Assembly: GCA_022848865.1 (NCBI GenBank)
Contig: JAJISE010000018.1
Coordinates: forward strand, 1-36,137
DNA: 36,137 nt
Origin: Candidatus Thermoplasmatota archaeon
GTDB lineage: Archaea > Thermoplasmatota > Thermoplasmata > RBG-16-68-12 > JAGMCJ01
Direction: 5' to 3'
Below the pieces are notes generated by a model. That model saw only the letters and a list, made by a program, of their open reading frames with translations, was not told the origin of the DNA and made no database searches. This document shows, piece by piece, positions 16,498-24,323 of this stretch. The number at the start of each line of letters is the position of its first letter. Position 1 is the first letter of the stretch. The translations under genes and the position numbers were made by a program.

Positions 16498-16602
16498 CGC
16501 CGAGGGGGAGATTCGAACTCCCGCGGTGCAAAGCACCAGTGGCTGTCTCGATCGTCGAGACTCTCGAGGCCACCGCCGTAGACCGGACTTAGCTACCTCG
16601 GC
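16498..16602 (-). tRNA. tRNA-Ser (anticodon CGA) with intron
   Basis: Read on the minus strand from 16602. The acceptor GCCGAGG pairs with CCTCGGC, discriminator G. The anticodon stem is GTGGC/GCCAC, with loop CT-CGA-GA after intron removal (anticodon at 16564-16566). A long variable arm TGGTGC/GCACCG marks it class II, and the T arm is GGGAG-TTCGAAT-CTCCC. A long variable arm with discriminator G is serine identity in archaea. It decodes UCG. No CCA is encoded. Mature length is 87 nt plus an 18-nt intron. It is divergent from the SAMP-like gene, and an AT-rich patch at 16609-16622 may serve both promoters. Confidence 0.9.
16545..16562 (-). other. tRNA intron at position 37/38 with canonical bulge-helix-bulge
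   Basis: The intron is 18 nt. The splice-site fold is textbook: anticodon stem, 4-bp central helix CTCG/CGAG, two 3-nt bulges (AGA and ACA) and an inner GTC/GAT helix with a 5-nt loop. Cutting after the second base of each bulge restores the 7-base loop. This is the substrate of the archaeal splicing endonuclease EndA, which is not in this window. Confidence 0.8.
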
Positions 16603-16646
16603 CTGGTGCAAAAGCTATTAGGGAATGCGGAAATAACACTATCGGT

Positions 16647-16853
16647 ATGAAGGTCCACGTCGAACTGCTACCTTCGGGGGAGAGGAAGACGATGAAGTTC
16701 CCGGACGAGGCCAGCGGATTCGATGTCGTCCGCGCGCTTGACCTGAAGCCGGATGCGCACATCCTGGTCAGGGACGGCAGCCCGGTCCCGATGGATGTCG
16801 TCCTGAGCAACGGTGACAGGGTCAAGCTCATCAAGGTCGCGTCTGGCGGGTGA
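16647..16853 (+). CDS. Ubiquitin-like small archaeal modifier protein (MoaD/ThiS family)
   Basis: 68 residues: a beta-grasp domain in the usual order ending in the diagnostic C-terminal Gly-Gly (IKVASGG). The ATG at 16647 follows an AT-rich element (AAAAGCTATTAGG) by about 25-35 bases, so the message may be leaderless. Such proteins are adenylated at the C-terminal glycine by an E1-like enzyme (UbaA/MoeB type). They then either donate sulfur (molybdopterin, thiamine or tRNA thiolation) or are conjugated to lysines as SAMP modifiers. No E1-like gene lies in the window. Without it I cannot tell SAMP2/Urm1-like from ThiS/MoaD. Confidence 0.85.
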   Translation: MKVHVELLPSGERKTMKFPDEASGFDVVRALDLKPDAHILVRDGSPVPMDVVLSNGDRVKLIKVASGG

Positions 16854-16890
16854 AGATTTATAGTGCATAGGCAATTCCTAGAGGGTTTAC

Positions 16891-18213
16891 ATGGACTCAG
16901 AGGACGAGATGCTCAGGTCGCTAGGCATGAAATCCATCGACGAGCTCTTCGAGGACATCCCCGAGGAAATCAGGGTCGAGGAGATCGGCCTGCCACCTGG
17001 CAAGAGCGAGATGGAGGTCCTCAACGAGGTCGGGGCAGTGCTCTCCAGGAACAAGAGCATCAGCGAGATGCCGGCCTTCCTCGGCGGAGGGGTGTACAAC
17101 CATTACGTGCCCGCGCTCGTCGATGAGATCCTCTCCCGCTCGGAGTTCTACACGTCCTACACGCCGTACCAGCCCGAGGCCAGCCAGGGAATGCTGCAGG
17201 CGCTGTTCGAGTACCAGAGCATGATCTGTGAGCTCACGGGGATGGAGGCGGCGAACACGTCCATGTACGACTGGTCGACCGCCATCGGGGAGGCAGCGCT
17301 CATGGCCGCCCGCCTGACCCGCAAGAGCGAGATAGTCGTCCCGAGGGCGATGCACTGGGACAAGCACAGCGTCCTCGCCAACTACTGCAAGGGCCCCGGG
17401 ATCAGGGTCAGGGCGTTCGACTACGACAAGGAGACGGGCAAGATAGACGTCGAGCACCTGAGCAGCCTCGTCTCCGACCAGACGGCAGGCGTGTACTTCG
17501 AGAGCCCCAACTTCTTCGGTATTGTTGAGGACGAGCTCGACGCTGTGAGGGACGTCTCAGGGGACGCCATGCTCATTGCCGGCGTCAACCCCATATCCCT
17601 CGCGCTGCTGAAGCCGCCGGGGGACCACGGCGCTGACATCGTCGTCGGCGAGGGTCAGATGCTCGGCTCCTATCCGAGCTTTGGCGGGCCGCTCCTGGGG
17701 ATATTCGCATGCCTCCAGAAGCACGTGAGGAAGATGCCCGGGCGGGTGATCGGGATCACCGATGACGCCGACGGCAACCGGGCCTTCTGCATGACCCTGC
17801 AGACGAGGGAGCAGCACATCAGGCGGGAGAAGGCGACGAGCAACATCTGCTCGAACGAGTCCCTGATGGCAATCGCTTCCGCGGTCTACATCTCGGTCCT
17901 GGGAAGGAACGGGCTCAGAAAGGTCGCCAACGAGTGCGTTGCGCGGACACGGGAGGCGGCGAGGCGCATCGGCACGCTCGACGACTACCTCGCCCCCGCG
18001 TTCTCGGCGGAGTACTTCAACGAGTTCGTTGTCAGGTCCAAGGTCTCCTACGACGCCGTTCACAGGCACCTGCTGCACTCTGGCATACACGGCGGGCTCC
18101 CTCTCAAGTCCCACTTCCCGGAGCTGGAGGAGTCCGCTCTATTCGCGTTCACTGAGGTTCACACGACATCGGACATCGACAGGCTCGTCTGGGCGCTGGA
18201 GGGGGTCAGGTGA
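16891..18213 (+). CDS. gcvPA: Glycine dehydrogenase (decarboxylating) subunit 1
   Basis: 440 residues, the normal length for the N-terminal half of the split P-protein. With GcvPB it decarboxylates glycine through pyridoxal phosphate and loads the aminomethyl group onto the lipoyl GcvH protein. Signature segments are MPAFLGGGVYNHYVPALVDEI near residue 60, YTPYQPEASQGMLQALFEYQ near 90, and QTREQHIRREKATSNICSNE near 310. The ATG at 16891 follows GAGGG, and a TATA-like AGATTTATAG lies at 16854-16863. The stop overlaps the GTG of gcvPB by four bases. gcvT and gcvH are not in this window. Confidence 0.96.
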   Translation: MDSEDEMLRSLGMKSIDELFEDIPEEIRVEEIGLPPGKSEMEVLNEVGAVLSRNKSISEMPAFLGGGVYNHYVPALVDEILSRSEFYTSYTPYQPEASQGMLQALFEYQSMICELTGMEAANTSMYDWSTAIGEAALMAARLTRKSEIVVPRAMHWDKHSVLANYCKGPGIRVRAFDYDKETGKIDVEHLSSLVSDQTAGVYFESPNFFGIVEDELDAVRDVSGDAMLIAGVNPISLALLKPPGDHGADIVVGEGQMLGSYPSFGGPLLGIFACLQKHVRKMPGRVIGITDDADGNRAFCMTLQTREQHIRREKATSNICSNESLMAIASAVYISVLGRNGLRKVANECVARTREAARRIGTLDDYLAPAFSAEYFNEFVVRSKVSYDAVHRHLLHSGIHGGLPLKSHFPELEESALFAFTEVHTTSDIDRLVWALEGVR

Positions 18214-19637
18214 GCTACCGCCAGGCGCGCTACGAGGTCCCGCTGATCCTCGAGCTGGAGGACACGGTTGGGGAGGACGGACCCGAGAGCGAGCTGCCGC
18301 AGCCTCTGCTGAGGGATGAGCTGAGGATACCCAACCTGCGCGAGTCCCAGGTCACGCGTCACTACTTCAGGCTCAGTCAGATGAACTTCGGCGTCGACAC
18401 AGGGTTCTACCCGCTGGGGTCGTGCACGATGAAGCACACGCCCAAGATACTCGAGCGGGTGGCCTCCTCGCCCAAGGCCAAGTTCCTGCATCCCGAGCAG
18501 GACTGGTCCACGGTCCAGGGCGCCCTTCAGATCCTGTACGAGCTCCAGGGCATGCTCGCCACTCTGGGCGGTGTGCATTCCGTGACCCTGCAGCCCGCGG
18601 CCGGTGCCCAGGGCGAGTTCACGGGACTACTCGTCGCACGCGCCCACCACGAGGACAACGGGGAGAAGAGGACCCAGGTGGTCCTCCCCGATTCCGCGCA
18701 CGGCACGAACCCCGCGAGCGCCGCCATGATGGGCTTCGAGGTGATAGAGATCCCGTCCAACGAGGGGCGCGTGGACCTCTCCGCTCTGGAGAAGGCCGTC
18801 GGGGAGAAGACCGCGGCGTTCATGATAACCAACCCGAACACGCTGGGGCTCTTCGAGAGCGACATCCTGGAGATTGCGAGGATTGTGCACGACGCCGGGG
18901 CCGTGCTGTACTACGACGGAGCGAACCTCAACGCGATAATGGGACGCACCAACCCCGGCAGGATGAGGTTCGACATAGTGCACTTCAACCTTCACAAGAC
19001 GTTCGCGACGCCCCACGGGGGAGGCGGACCCGGTGCGGGTCCCATCGGCGTCGTCGACAGGCTGGATGAATACCTCCCCGTGCCCGTTGTCGCCTACGAC
19101 GGGGAACGCTACTATCTAGAGCACGACCGCCCGAAGAGCATCGGGAAGGTGCGATCCTACCTGGGGAACTTCGCCGTCCTTCTCAAGGCGTACGCCTACA
19201 TCAAGCTCCAGGGAGGGGACGGGCTCAAGCGCGTATCGGACCGGGCCGTTCTCAACTCCAACTACCTGAGCTCGAAGCTCGAGGGCGTGCTGGATATCCC
19301 CTACAACGGGCTCAGGAAGCACGAGTTCGTCGCGAGCGCCTCGTGTCTGAAGGAGAGGGGCGTCAGGGCGAAGGACGTCTGCAAGCGCCTCATCGACTTC
19401 GGTTTCCACCCGCCCACCGCCTACTTCCCACAGCTCGTGGACGAGGCACTGATGATAGAGCCCACCGAGAGCGAGACGAAGGAGACGCTGGACAGGTTCG
19501 CCGAGGTCATGCGGGAGATAGTGAACGAGGACCCCGAGATCACGAGGAACGCTCCCCACAATGCATCCGTCAAGCGTGTGGACGATGTGGCAGCCGCGCG
19601 AAAACCCGTTCTCAGCTTCAAGATGATGGGAAGATGA
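18210..19637 (+). CDS. gcvPB: Glycine dehydrogenase (decarboxylating) subunit 2
   Basis: 475 residues starting at GTG 18210, which overlaps the gcvPA stop (GTGA), so the two subunits are translationally coupled and made in equal amounts. This half carries the pyridoxal phosphate lysine in NLHKTFATPHGGGGPGAGP, with FYPLGSCTMK near residue 70 and DSAHGTNPASAAM near 165, all typical. The last 20 bases overlap the end of the convergent mptE gene. Length and motifs are complete, so the complex should be active if GcvT and GcvH are encoded elsewhere. Confidence 0.96.
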   Translation: MSYRQARYEVPLILELEDTVGEDGPESELPQPLLRDELRIPNLRESQVTRHYFRLSQMNFGVDTGFYPLGSCTMKHTPKILERVASSPKAKFLHPEQDWSTVQGALQILYELQGMLATLGGVHSVTLQPAAGAQGEFTGLLVARAHHEDNGEKRTQVVLPDSAHGTNPASAAMMGFEVIEIPSNEGRVDLSALEKAVGEKTAAFMITNPNTLGLFESDILEIARIVHDAGAVLYYDGANLNAIMGRTNPGRMRFDIVHFNLHKTFATPHGGGGPGAGPIGVVDRLDEYLPVPVVAYDGERYYLEHDRPKSIGKVRSYLGNFAVLLKAYAYIKLQGGDGLKRVSDRAVLNSNYLSSKLEGVLDIPYNGLRKHEFVASASCLKERGVRAKDVCKRLIDFGFHPPTAYFPQLVDEALMIEPTESETKETLDRFAEVMREIVNEDPEITRNAPHNASVKRVDDVAAARKPVLSFKMMGR

Positions 19638-20274
19638 TCCTCTCGTTGTCGAGGCTCTGGATGAGTACATAGGCCCAGTCCAGCTTTCTCGCCTTCACCT
19701 TCACGTCCTTGTCCTTCTTCCGCGGGTTCTCGAAGTCGAATCCCGCGAGCCTTATCTCCTCCGCGCCGAAGTGGTCGGCAATGAAAACCGCCCTGTCCCC
19801 GTCCGTGAAGCCGCCGAAGTTGAGTATCCCGCCCAACGGTTCGACCTGGGTCGTTCCGATGACCCGCCCCTCGAACTTGCCCACGTGCTCCTGCAACGCG
19901 TCCATGTTGTCCCCGTGGGCGTGGATTATGGCCACCGCCCCCTGCAGGTTCGCCCGCACAAGGTCCTCGATCTTCCCGTCCAGGTCCGTCGTGAAGGCGT
20001 CGGGGACCACGTCGTGGGCGAGCAGAACGGATGTCGCCTCGTCCGCGGATATGACAACGCCCGCCAGGCTGTCGACCTCCCGCCCGAGCGACTCCGCGTC
20101 GCCGGCGACCGTCACGAGCTTACCCTCGATCATCACGCGCAGATCGTCTGCGGACGAGGACATGCCCTCGAGCAGTCCGGAGAGCACCCGGGCCGCCCGC
20201 TCGTCCTCCTCTCGGCTGTAGCCAAAATCCGCCAGAATCTGGTCGTAGTAGATTTCCCAGCGGGAGAATTCCAT
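19618..20274 (-). CDS. mptE: 6-hydroxymethyl-7,8-dihydropterin pyrophosphokinase MptE-like (DUF115)
   Basis: 218 residues from the ATG at 20274. An open frame runs further upstream but encodes unrelated low-complexity sequence overlapping the DUF373 gene, so it is rejected. The archaeal MptE enzyme transfers pyrophosphate from ATP to the pterin, a step toward tetrahydromethanopterin or tetrahydrofolate. Family segments seen are VVISADEATSVLL, VPDAFTTDLDG, AIIHAHGDNMDAL, TTQVEPLGGILNFGGFTDGDRAV and DHFGAEEIRLAGFDF. The N-terminus (EFSRWEIYYDQILADFGYS) matches the usual one. It starts 11 bases after the DUF373 stop, so the two form an operon. Confidence 0.93.
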   Translation of the reverse strand: MEFSRWEIYYDQILADFGYSREEDERAARVLSGLLEGMSSSADDLRVMIEGKLVTVAGDAESLGREVDSLAGVVISADEATSVLLAHDVVPDAFTTDLDGKIEDLVRANLQGAVAIIHAHGDNMDALQEHVGKFEGRVIGTTQVEPLGGILNFGGFTDGDRAVFIADHFGAEEIRLAGFDFENPRKKDKDVKVKARKLDWAYVLIQSLDNERIIFPSS

Positions 20275-20285
20275 GCCAGTCCTTC

Positions 20286-21437
20286 CTAGTGCCGCCAGAG
20301 GTCCTCCGAAGGAACCCTCGGCGCGATCATGCGGTATATCGCCAAGCCCAGAACCGTGATGACCAGCCCGAACACGATCTCCACCGTTATCACGGTCGTC
20401 ATGTACGGGTCCACCGCGCTGACGATGAGGCGAATGGCCTCGAAGAAGATCAGAGTGAGGAAGCTCATCACGAGCCAGAAGACCATTATCGGGACGAAGG
20501 ATGCGGGGAACTTCCTTCTCTTCGCGTAGGCATCCACGACGCTGCCCAGCTCGTAGACGAACATGGCCAGTATGAACCACCATATGGCCGTGAAGAAGAA
20601 GATGAATATCGCCTGTGAAATGCCCTGGACATCGGGCGTCGTGCCGGCGGAGATGCCCATGATGAGGCCAATCAGGATCATCACCATCGTGACACCCTTG
20701 AAGATTACCGTGAAGTCGCCCGACATGATGGAGCTCCTGACGTCGCGCACGCCGTCCTTCGTCCTCGTTGCGGTCGTCCTCACGAAGCCCTCATCGAAGT
20801 GGATTCTGGATAACATGTAGATGCTCAGAACGAGAGCGATGAGCCCCGGTGCAAGGGCGGGGAGCGTGGGAATGATCTCCACACCGCTCACGAACAGAGC
20901 GTAGAAGAACGGGATGATGTTGAGGACACCCAGTATGAACAGTACATAAGCCACGGGTGTGCCGTATCTCTTCTTGATCTTGTCGTCCTTGAGCGCCTTG
21001 ATGACGCTGTAGTAGGCGCTCTCGATCTCCGGGTTCTGCCTGACATACACCCTCTTCACGTGGTTGACCTTGATCCTGGACGCGATTATGGGGAAGACCT
21101 GTTCGTCCTCCGCACCGTCGCTCACGAGGTAGGCGTAGTCCGGCTGGACCTCGTCGAGGACCTCGTTGAGCTGCCTCGTTAGCTCCCTGTCCGACTTGTA
21201 ACCGACGTTCTTGTCCCCGGATATCGTCGCGACCTCCGCCGAGATGCCCTTCTCGGTCAGGTCGTTGTACATGGCGACAGCTGAGAGAATCGTGTTGACA
21301 TCGGCATCCTCCGGATCCACAAGGCCGAGCTTCACTGCGGCCGCCAGGTTTTCATCCTTCCCAATCACTGGTGCTGGTATGCCGGCCTTCACGCCGATGT
21401 CGTCGTCTCTGTCGACGCAAAGGACGAGAGCCTTCAT
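20286..21437 (-). CDS. DUF373 family membrane protein
   Basis: 383 residues. The N-terminal half (about 1-150) is a soluble domain beginning KALVLCVDRDDDIG, with GKDENLAAAVKLGL and YLVSDGAEDEQVFPII, the signature of archaeal DUF373. The C-terminal half has about six membrane helices. The family is archaea-specific and its function is unknown. A TATA element TTTCATATAG lies at 21463-21472, giving a leader of only a few bases. It is the first gene of the operon with mptE. The association may be accidental or may hint at a membrane role linked to pterin supply. Confidence 0.92.
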   Translation of the reverse strand: MKALVLCVDRDDDIGVKAGIPAPVIGKDENLAAAVKLGLVDPEDADVNTILSAVAMYNDLTEKGISAEVATISGDKNVGYKSDRELTRQLNEVLDEVQPDYAYLVSDGAEDEQVFPIIASRIKVNHVKRVYVRQNPEIESAYYSVIKALKDDKIKKRYGTPVAYVLFILGVLNIIPFFYALFVSGVEIIPTLPALAPGLIALVLSIYMLSRIHFDEGFVRTTATRTKDGVRDVRSSIMSGDFTVIFKGVTMVMILIGLIMGISAGTTPDVQGISQAIFIFFFTAIWWFILAMFVYELGSVVDAYAKRRKFPASFVPIMVFWLVMSFLTLIFFEAIRLIVSAVDPYMTTVITVEIVFGLVITVLGLAIYRMIAPRVPSEDLWRH

Positions 21438-21462
21438 GGCGCCCGCTCTATCGTGAGAGGAA

Positions 21463-21472
21463 CTATATGAAA
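21463..21472 (-). promoter_or_regulatory. TATA element of the DUF373-mptE operon
   Basis: The minus strand reads TTTCATATAG, 26 bases before the ATG at 21437, the spacing of a nearly leaderless archaeal message. Confidence 0.5.
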
Positions 21473-21543
21473 TTATCTAGCTCGTTCCTCGATAACGATG
21501 TCGAAACGATTATATGGTCAGAGAAGATAATGCGAAAAGGCCC

Positions 21544-22230
21544 ATGCCAGAGGAAGAGGAGCTCGAGGATGCCGTGAATTCCATACGCGACCTCGGCGAC
21601 ATCGCTGATCTGATGCGCTGCCCGAACTGCGGGGAGATGACGGACGCGAACAGGAACATATGCGAGTCCTGCGGCTTTCTGATCGGAGGAAGTGGACCTT
21701 CCGAGGAGGACTTGACGCACGCAGTCGACGGCGGCTTTGAGGAACGTCTCAACATGACGCTCAAACCGATGGTCCGGTCTGAGCCCAGACGCTCATCGGA
21801 AGCAGAGCCTTCGAAGATCGCCCGTGACGTCGTCGAAACGGAGGTCCTCCAGACAGCTCCTGAAGAGCCGATAGGCCAGAGGACCCGCAGGTCGATCGAG
21901 ACCGTGGCCCCTGTCCGACTCGAGAGGAGGAGCAATGCCGTCATGGTTTCATCCGTCATAGCCGTGATCGCCGGGATAGCGACCTACATGCTCTCGTTCT
22001 TCCTCGTGGCTGACAGGGTGCTCGCAGGAGCTACCATGGTCTTGGGGGCTGTTCTCATCGTGATCTTCGGCAACGTCGCCGTGGAGGGCGCCTTCGCGTC
22101 GAGACGTCCGGTCCTCGTCGCCGAAGGTCCGAGGAGGAAGACGGTCCAGTATGCCTGCCCCGACTGCAAGACCGCTCTCAGGGAGGAGGAGCTCGAGTGC
22201 CCGATATGTGGGGCCGTCTTTGAATCATAG
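21544..22230 (+). CDS. Double zinc-ribbon membrane protein
   Basis: 228 residues from the ATG at 21544, preferred over 21514 because the TATA-like GATTATATGG overlaps the earlier ATG. The N-terminal zinc ribbon is CPNCGEM...CESCGF. A variable charged linker follows, then two adjacent membrane helices (about 135-180), and a second zinc ribbon CPDCK...CPICG at the C-terminus. Both ribbons should lie in the cytoplasm on either side of a helical hairpin. The function is unknown. It is followed 19 bases later by a metallo-hydrolase gene and probably shares its transcript. Confidence 0.8.
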   Translation: MPEEEELEDAVNSIRDLGDIADLMRCPNCGEMTDANRNICESCGFLIGGSGPSEEDLTHAVDGGFEERLNMTLKPMVRSEPRRSSEAEPSKIARDVVETEVLQTAPEEPIGQRTRRSIETVAPVRLERRSNAVMVSSVIAVIAGIATYMLSFFLVADRVLAGATMVLGAVLIVIFGNVAVEGAFASRRPVLVAEGPRRKTVQYACPDCKTALREEELECPICGAVFES

Positions 22231-22249
22231 GGAATAAGGGGGAATCGGG

Positions 22250-22885
22250 TTGGAGATTCGGTGGCACGGACACTCGTGTTTCGAGATTTCGAATGACATC
22301 ACCATCGTGACTGATCCTCACGACGGCAGATCCATAGGGATAAGGCAGCCGAACGTCATGGCAGACCTAGTGCTCATATCACATGACCACTGGGACCACA
22401 ATTGTGCCCGGATCGTCCGGGGCAATCCCAAGGTCATAGACTCGGACTTCAGCGGCACGGTCAAGGGAGCGAGGATAAGCTCCATCGGGACCTTCCACGA
22501 CAGGTCCGGTGGCGAGAAGAGGGGGACGAACAACGCCTTCCTCATCGACCTGGACGGCACCAAGTTCTGCCATCTCGGGGACCTCGGGCACGTACCGCCT
22601 GAGGACAAGCTCGCCAAGATGAGGGAAGTGGACGTGCTCTTCATCCCCGTCGGGGGCGTCTTCACGATCGGGGACAAGGAGGCCGCGAAAGTGGCCAGGG
22701 AACTGCGTCCCAAGGTGTGCGTGCCCATGCACTACCGCATCGGGGGGCTGTCCCTGTCAATCGGCCCCGTGGACGACTTCCTCGGGCATTTCCCGGAGGA
22801 GCAGATCATCCGCGTCGGGAATCAGGTCTCTTTCGAGCGGGACGACCTTGGCGGGAAGATGAACATCTGGGTCTTCTCGCTGTAG
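22250..22885 (+). CDS. MBL-fold metal-dependent hydrolase (UlaG-like)
   Basis: 211 residues. The start is TTG at 22250, supported by GGGGGA upstream and by the family's usual N-terminus (EIRWHGHSCFEI). The metal-binding motif is SHDHWDHN near residue 45, with further ligands in GTFHD, HLGDLGH and PMHYR. This is the UlaG/RomA-like subgroup, often annotated as beta-lactamase-related or L-ascorbate-6-phosphate lactonase-like; the true substrate is unknown. The length is normal for the subgroup. It converges on eIF6, with 2 bases between the stop codons. Confidence 0.92.
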   Translation: MEIRWHGHSCFEISNDITIVTDPHDGRSIGIRQPNVMADLVLISHDHWDHNCARIVRGNPKVIDSDFSGTVKGARISSIGTFHDRSGGEKRGTNNAFLIDLDGTKFCHLGDLGHVPPEDKLAKMREVDVLFIPVGGVFTIGDKEAAKVARELRPKVCVPMHYRIGGLSLSIGPVDDFLGHFPEEQIIRVGNQVSFERDDLGGKMNIWVFSL

Positions 22886-22887
22886 GC

Positions 22888-23544
22888 TCAGTATAGGACC
22901 AGACCGTCCTCTATTCTCCCGATCTCGATGGGCGTCGTCGCCGTGCCCACGACGGCCCCCTTGCTGTTCGCCACGAGACACGCCCCGATATACGTCGTTC
23001 CGTAGTTTGCCGTCGCTATCGTCGCCGGGACCTTGAGCACGTCCTCCAGGACACCTTTCTCCGCCTCCGTGATGTCGGGGTGGCATAGGACGCCCTTGTT
23101 GGTCGCGACCGCCACCGAGCCGACCGTCTTGAGGCCGGCGATCACGCCCCTGACAACGGGGACCTGGAGCGCGTCCTTGAGCAGCTTCACCGTATTTCTC
23201 CCGAAACCGGGGTGCACCATCGCGCCGTTGTCGTTGCATAGGATGTTGTTGCCGACGGCGTTCAGCACGTGGTCTATCACCACGGGCTTGAGCATCTTCA
23301 GTTCATCGAGCTCCTTGCGGCTCACGAAGTTCGTCACCATGGAACCGTACGAGTTGGAACGTATCAGGGAGCCCAGAATCGTCGAGCCGCCGATTGTGGT
23401 GACAACAGCTTCGCTCTCCAGCGACTTCGAGGCCCTTTTCACTACTTTGGCGGGAACGCTGGGATTGCACACGACGTATCGCTCGCTCGCCGAGCTGAAG
23501 ACCCCCACATACGAATTACCAGTGAAATCGAGCTTGCTTATCAA
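22888..23544 (-). CDS. eif6: Translation initiation factor 6 (eIF6)
   Basis: 218 residues. It binds the large ribosomal subunit and prevents premature joining with the small subunit. The fivefold pentein repeats show in RKELDELK, NAVGNNILCNDNGAMVHPGF, GSVAVATNKGVLCHPDITEAE and NYGTTYIGACLVANSKGAVVG. The start is TTG at 23544, 7 bases after the rpl31e stop; no in-frame ATG fits. It is the last gene of the translation block. In many euryarchaea LX, prefoldin alpha and ftsY follow here, but a convergent hydrolase takes their place. Confidence 0.95.
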   Translation of the reverse strand: MISKLDFTGNSYVGVFSSASERYVVCNPSVPAKVVKRASKSLESEAVVTTIGGSTILGSLIRSNSYGSMVTNFVSRKELDELKMLKPVVIDHVLNAVGNNILCNDNGAMVHPGFGRNTVKLLKDALQVPVVRGVIAGLKTVGSVAVATNKGVLCHPDITEAEKGVLEDVLKVPATIATANYGTTYIGACLVANSKGAVVGTATTPIEIGRIEDGLVLY

Positions 23545-23551
23545 GGGGACA

Positions 23552-23821
23552 TCAGCCCTCCGGAAGGGAAATCTCGACGAGTCCGTCCTCGAACTTGATG
23601 ACCCTCACCCGTATCTTGCCGGGTGGCTTCTCGATCCCCCGCGCCCACACGGCCTCGTTCACGCGGGCGTCTATCCAAATATCCTCGGGGCCCGCCTTCA
23701 TGTGCTTCATCACGTACTCCTTTATCGCCTTCATCGCCCTCGGAGCACGCTTCTTCCTTGGAACGTTGATGACCATCCTCAGCGGGATGGTCAGGATCCT
23801 CTCATCCTCTTCATCTGCCAT
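23552..23821 (-). CDS. rpl31e: 50S ribosomal protein L31e
   Basis: 89 residues, the normal length for archaeal L31e. The recognised segments are RILTIPLR, the basic KKRAPRAMKAIKEYVMKHM helix, IWIDARVNEAVWARGIEKPP and RVRVIKFEDGLVEISLP. The ATG at 23821 lies 4 bases after the rpl39e stop, so translation is coupled. It sits at the exit of the large-subunit tunnel. It belongs to the operon rps19e, PDCD5-like, rpl39e, rpl31e, eif6. Confidence 0.96.
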   Translation of the reverse strand: MADEEDERILTIPLRMVINVPRKKRAPRAMKAIKEYVMKHMKAGPEDIWIDARVNEAVWARGIEKPPGKIRVRVIKFEDGLVEISLPEG

Positions 23822-23825
23822 GGGA

Positions 23826-23981
23826 TCACCTATTGAGGCGTCCGCGTCTCCAGAGCCTTCTCTTCGGGTGGCGGAGGAACCTTCTGTTCGTCCTCTGGAT
23901 GACCCACGCGGGGACCCTCCTGTTTCTCTTCGTCGCCTTCATCAGCCTGAGCTTCCTTCCGAGGGGCTTGTTCCGTGCCAT
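23826..23981 (-). CDS. rpl39e: 50S ribosomal protein L39e
   Basis: 51 residues, very basic: [18 protein letters not shown], then [19 protein letters not shown] and a final arginine-rich tail ending RGRLNR. L39e lines the peptide exit tunnel, and this length is normal. It is too short to be caught by routine gene scans. The ATG at 23981 lies one base after the stop of the PDCD5-like gene and is preceded by GGAGATGAG. The order with L31e and eIF6 is the standard archaeal one. Confidence 0.96.
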   Translation of the reverse strand: MARNKPLGRKLRLMKATKRNRRVPAWVIQRTNRRFLRHPKRRLWRRGRLNR

Positions 23982-23982
23982 C

Positions 23983-24315
23983 TCATCTCCTCTCAATCTT
24001 TATCTCTCTCTTCTTCGGCATGACCTTCCTGAGTATCTCTCTCAGCCCGACATCATCTATGACGGACTTGACCCTTCCCGTCTGAACGAGAGCTATCAGC
24101 TGGTTCTCCACTCCCCGTGCGATGTCCGGGTAGGCGAGGGCGACCCTGCCCATCCTCTCCCTGGCCTCGGGAGTGAGTATCTTCCTCAGTACCGCCTGTC
24201 TCTGGCCCTCGATCTGCGCGGCCTGCTCCTGCTCGAAGACCCTCTGTTCCTGGTCCATCTGGATCTGTTCGATTCGCTTCTTTCTCAGGGCCTCAAGTTC
24301 CTCGTCTTCTTCCAT
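23983..24315 (-). CDS. PDCD5/TFAR19-family DNA-binding protein
   Basis: 110 residues. A charged, coiled N-terminus ([18 protein letters not shown]) precedes a three-helix bundle with [22 protein letters not shown] and the ending [17 protein letters not shown]. These match the archaeal homologues of human PDCD5 (TFAR19). Archaeal members bind DNA weakly, and some associate with the chaperone and ribosome machinery; the precise role is open. It sits 8 bases after rps19e and 1 base before rpl39e, the usual archaeal neighbourhood. Confidence 0.93.
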   Translation of the reverse strand: MEEDEELEALRKKRIEQIQMDQEQRVFEQEQAAQIEGQRQAVLRKILTPEARERMGRVALAYPDIARGVENQLIALVQTGRVKSVIDDVGLREILRKVMPKKREIKIERR

Positions 24316-24323
24316 CTCAGACC

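Noticed and set aside
16867-16880. TAGG-CAATT-CCTA symmetry before gcvPA
   Set aside because: The arms are only four bases, as expected by chance, and no other copy is seen in the window. No glycine riboswitch fold was recognised in this short leader.
20275-20583. Upstream extension of mptE
   Set aside because: It overlaps the DUF373 gene in another frame and has a biased R/G/H composition; the conserved MptE N-terminus starts at 20274.
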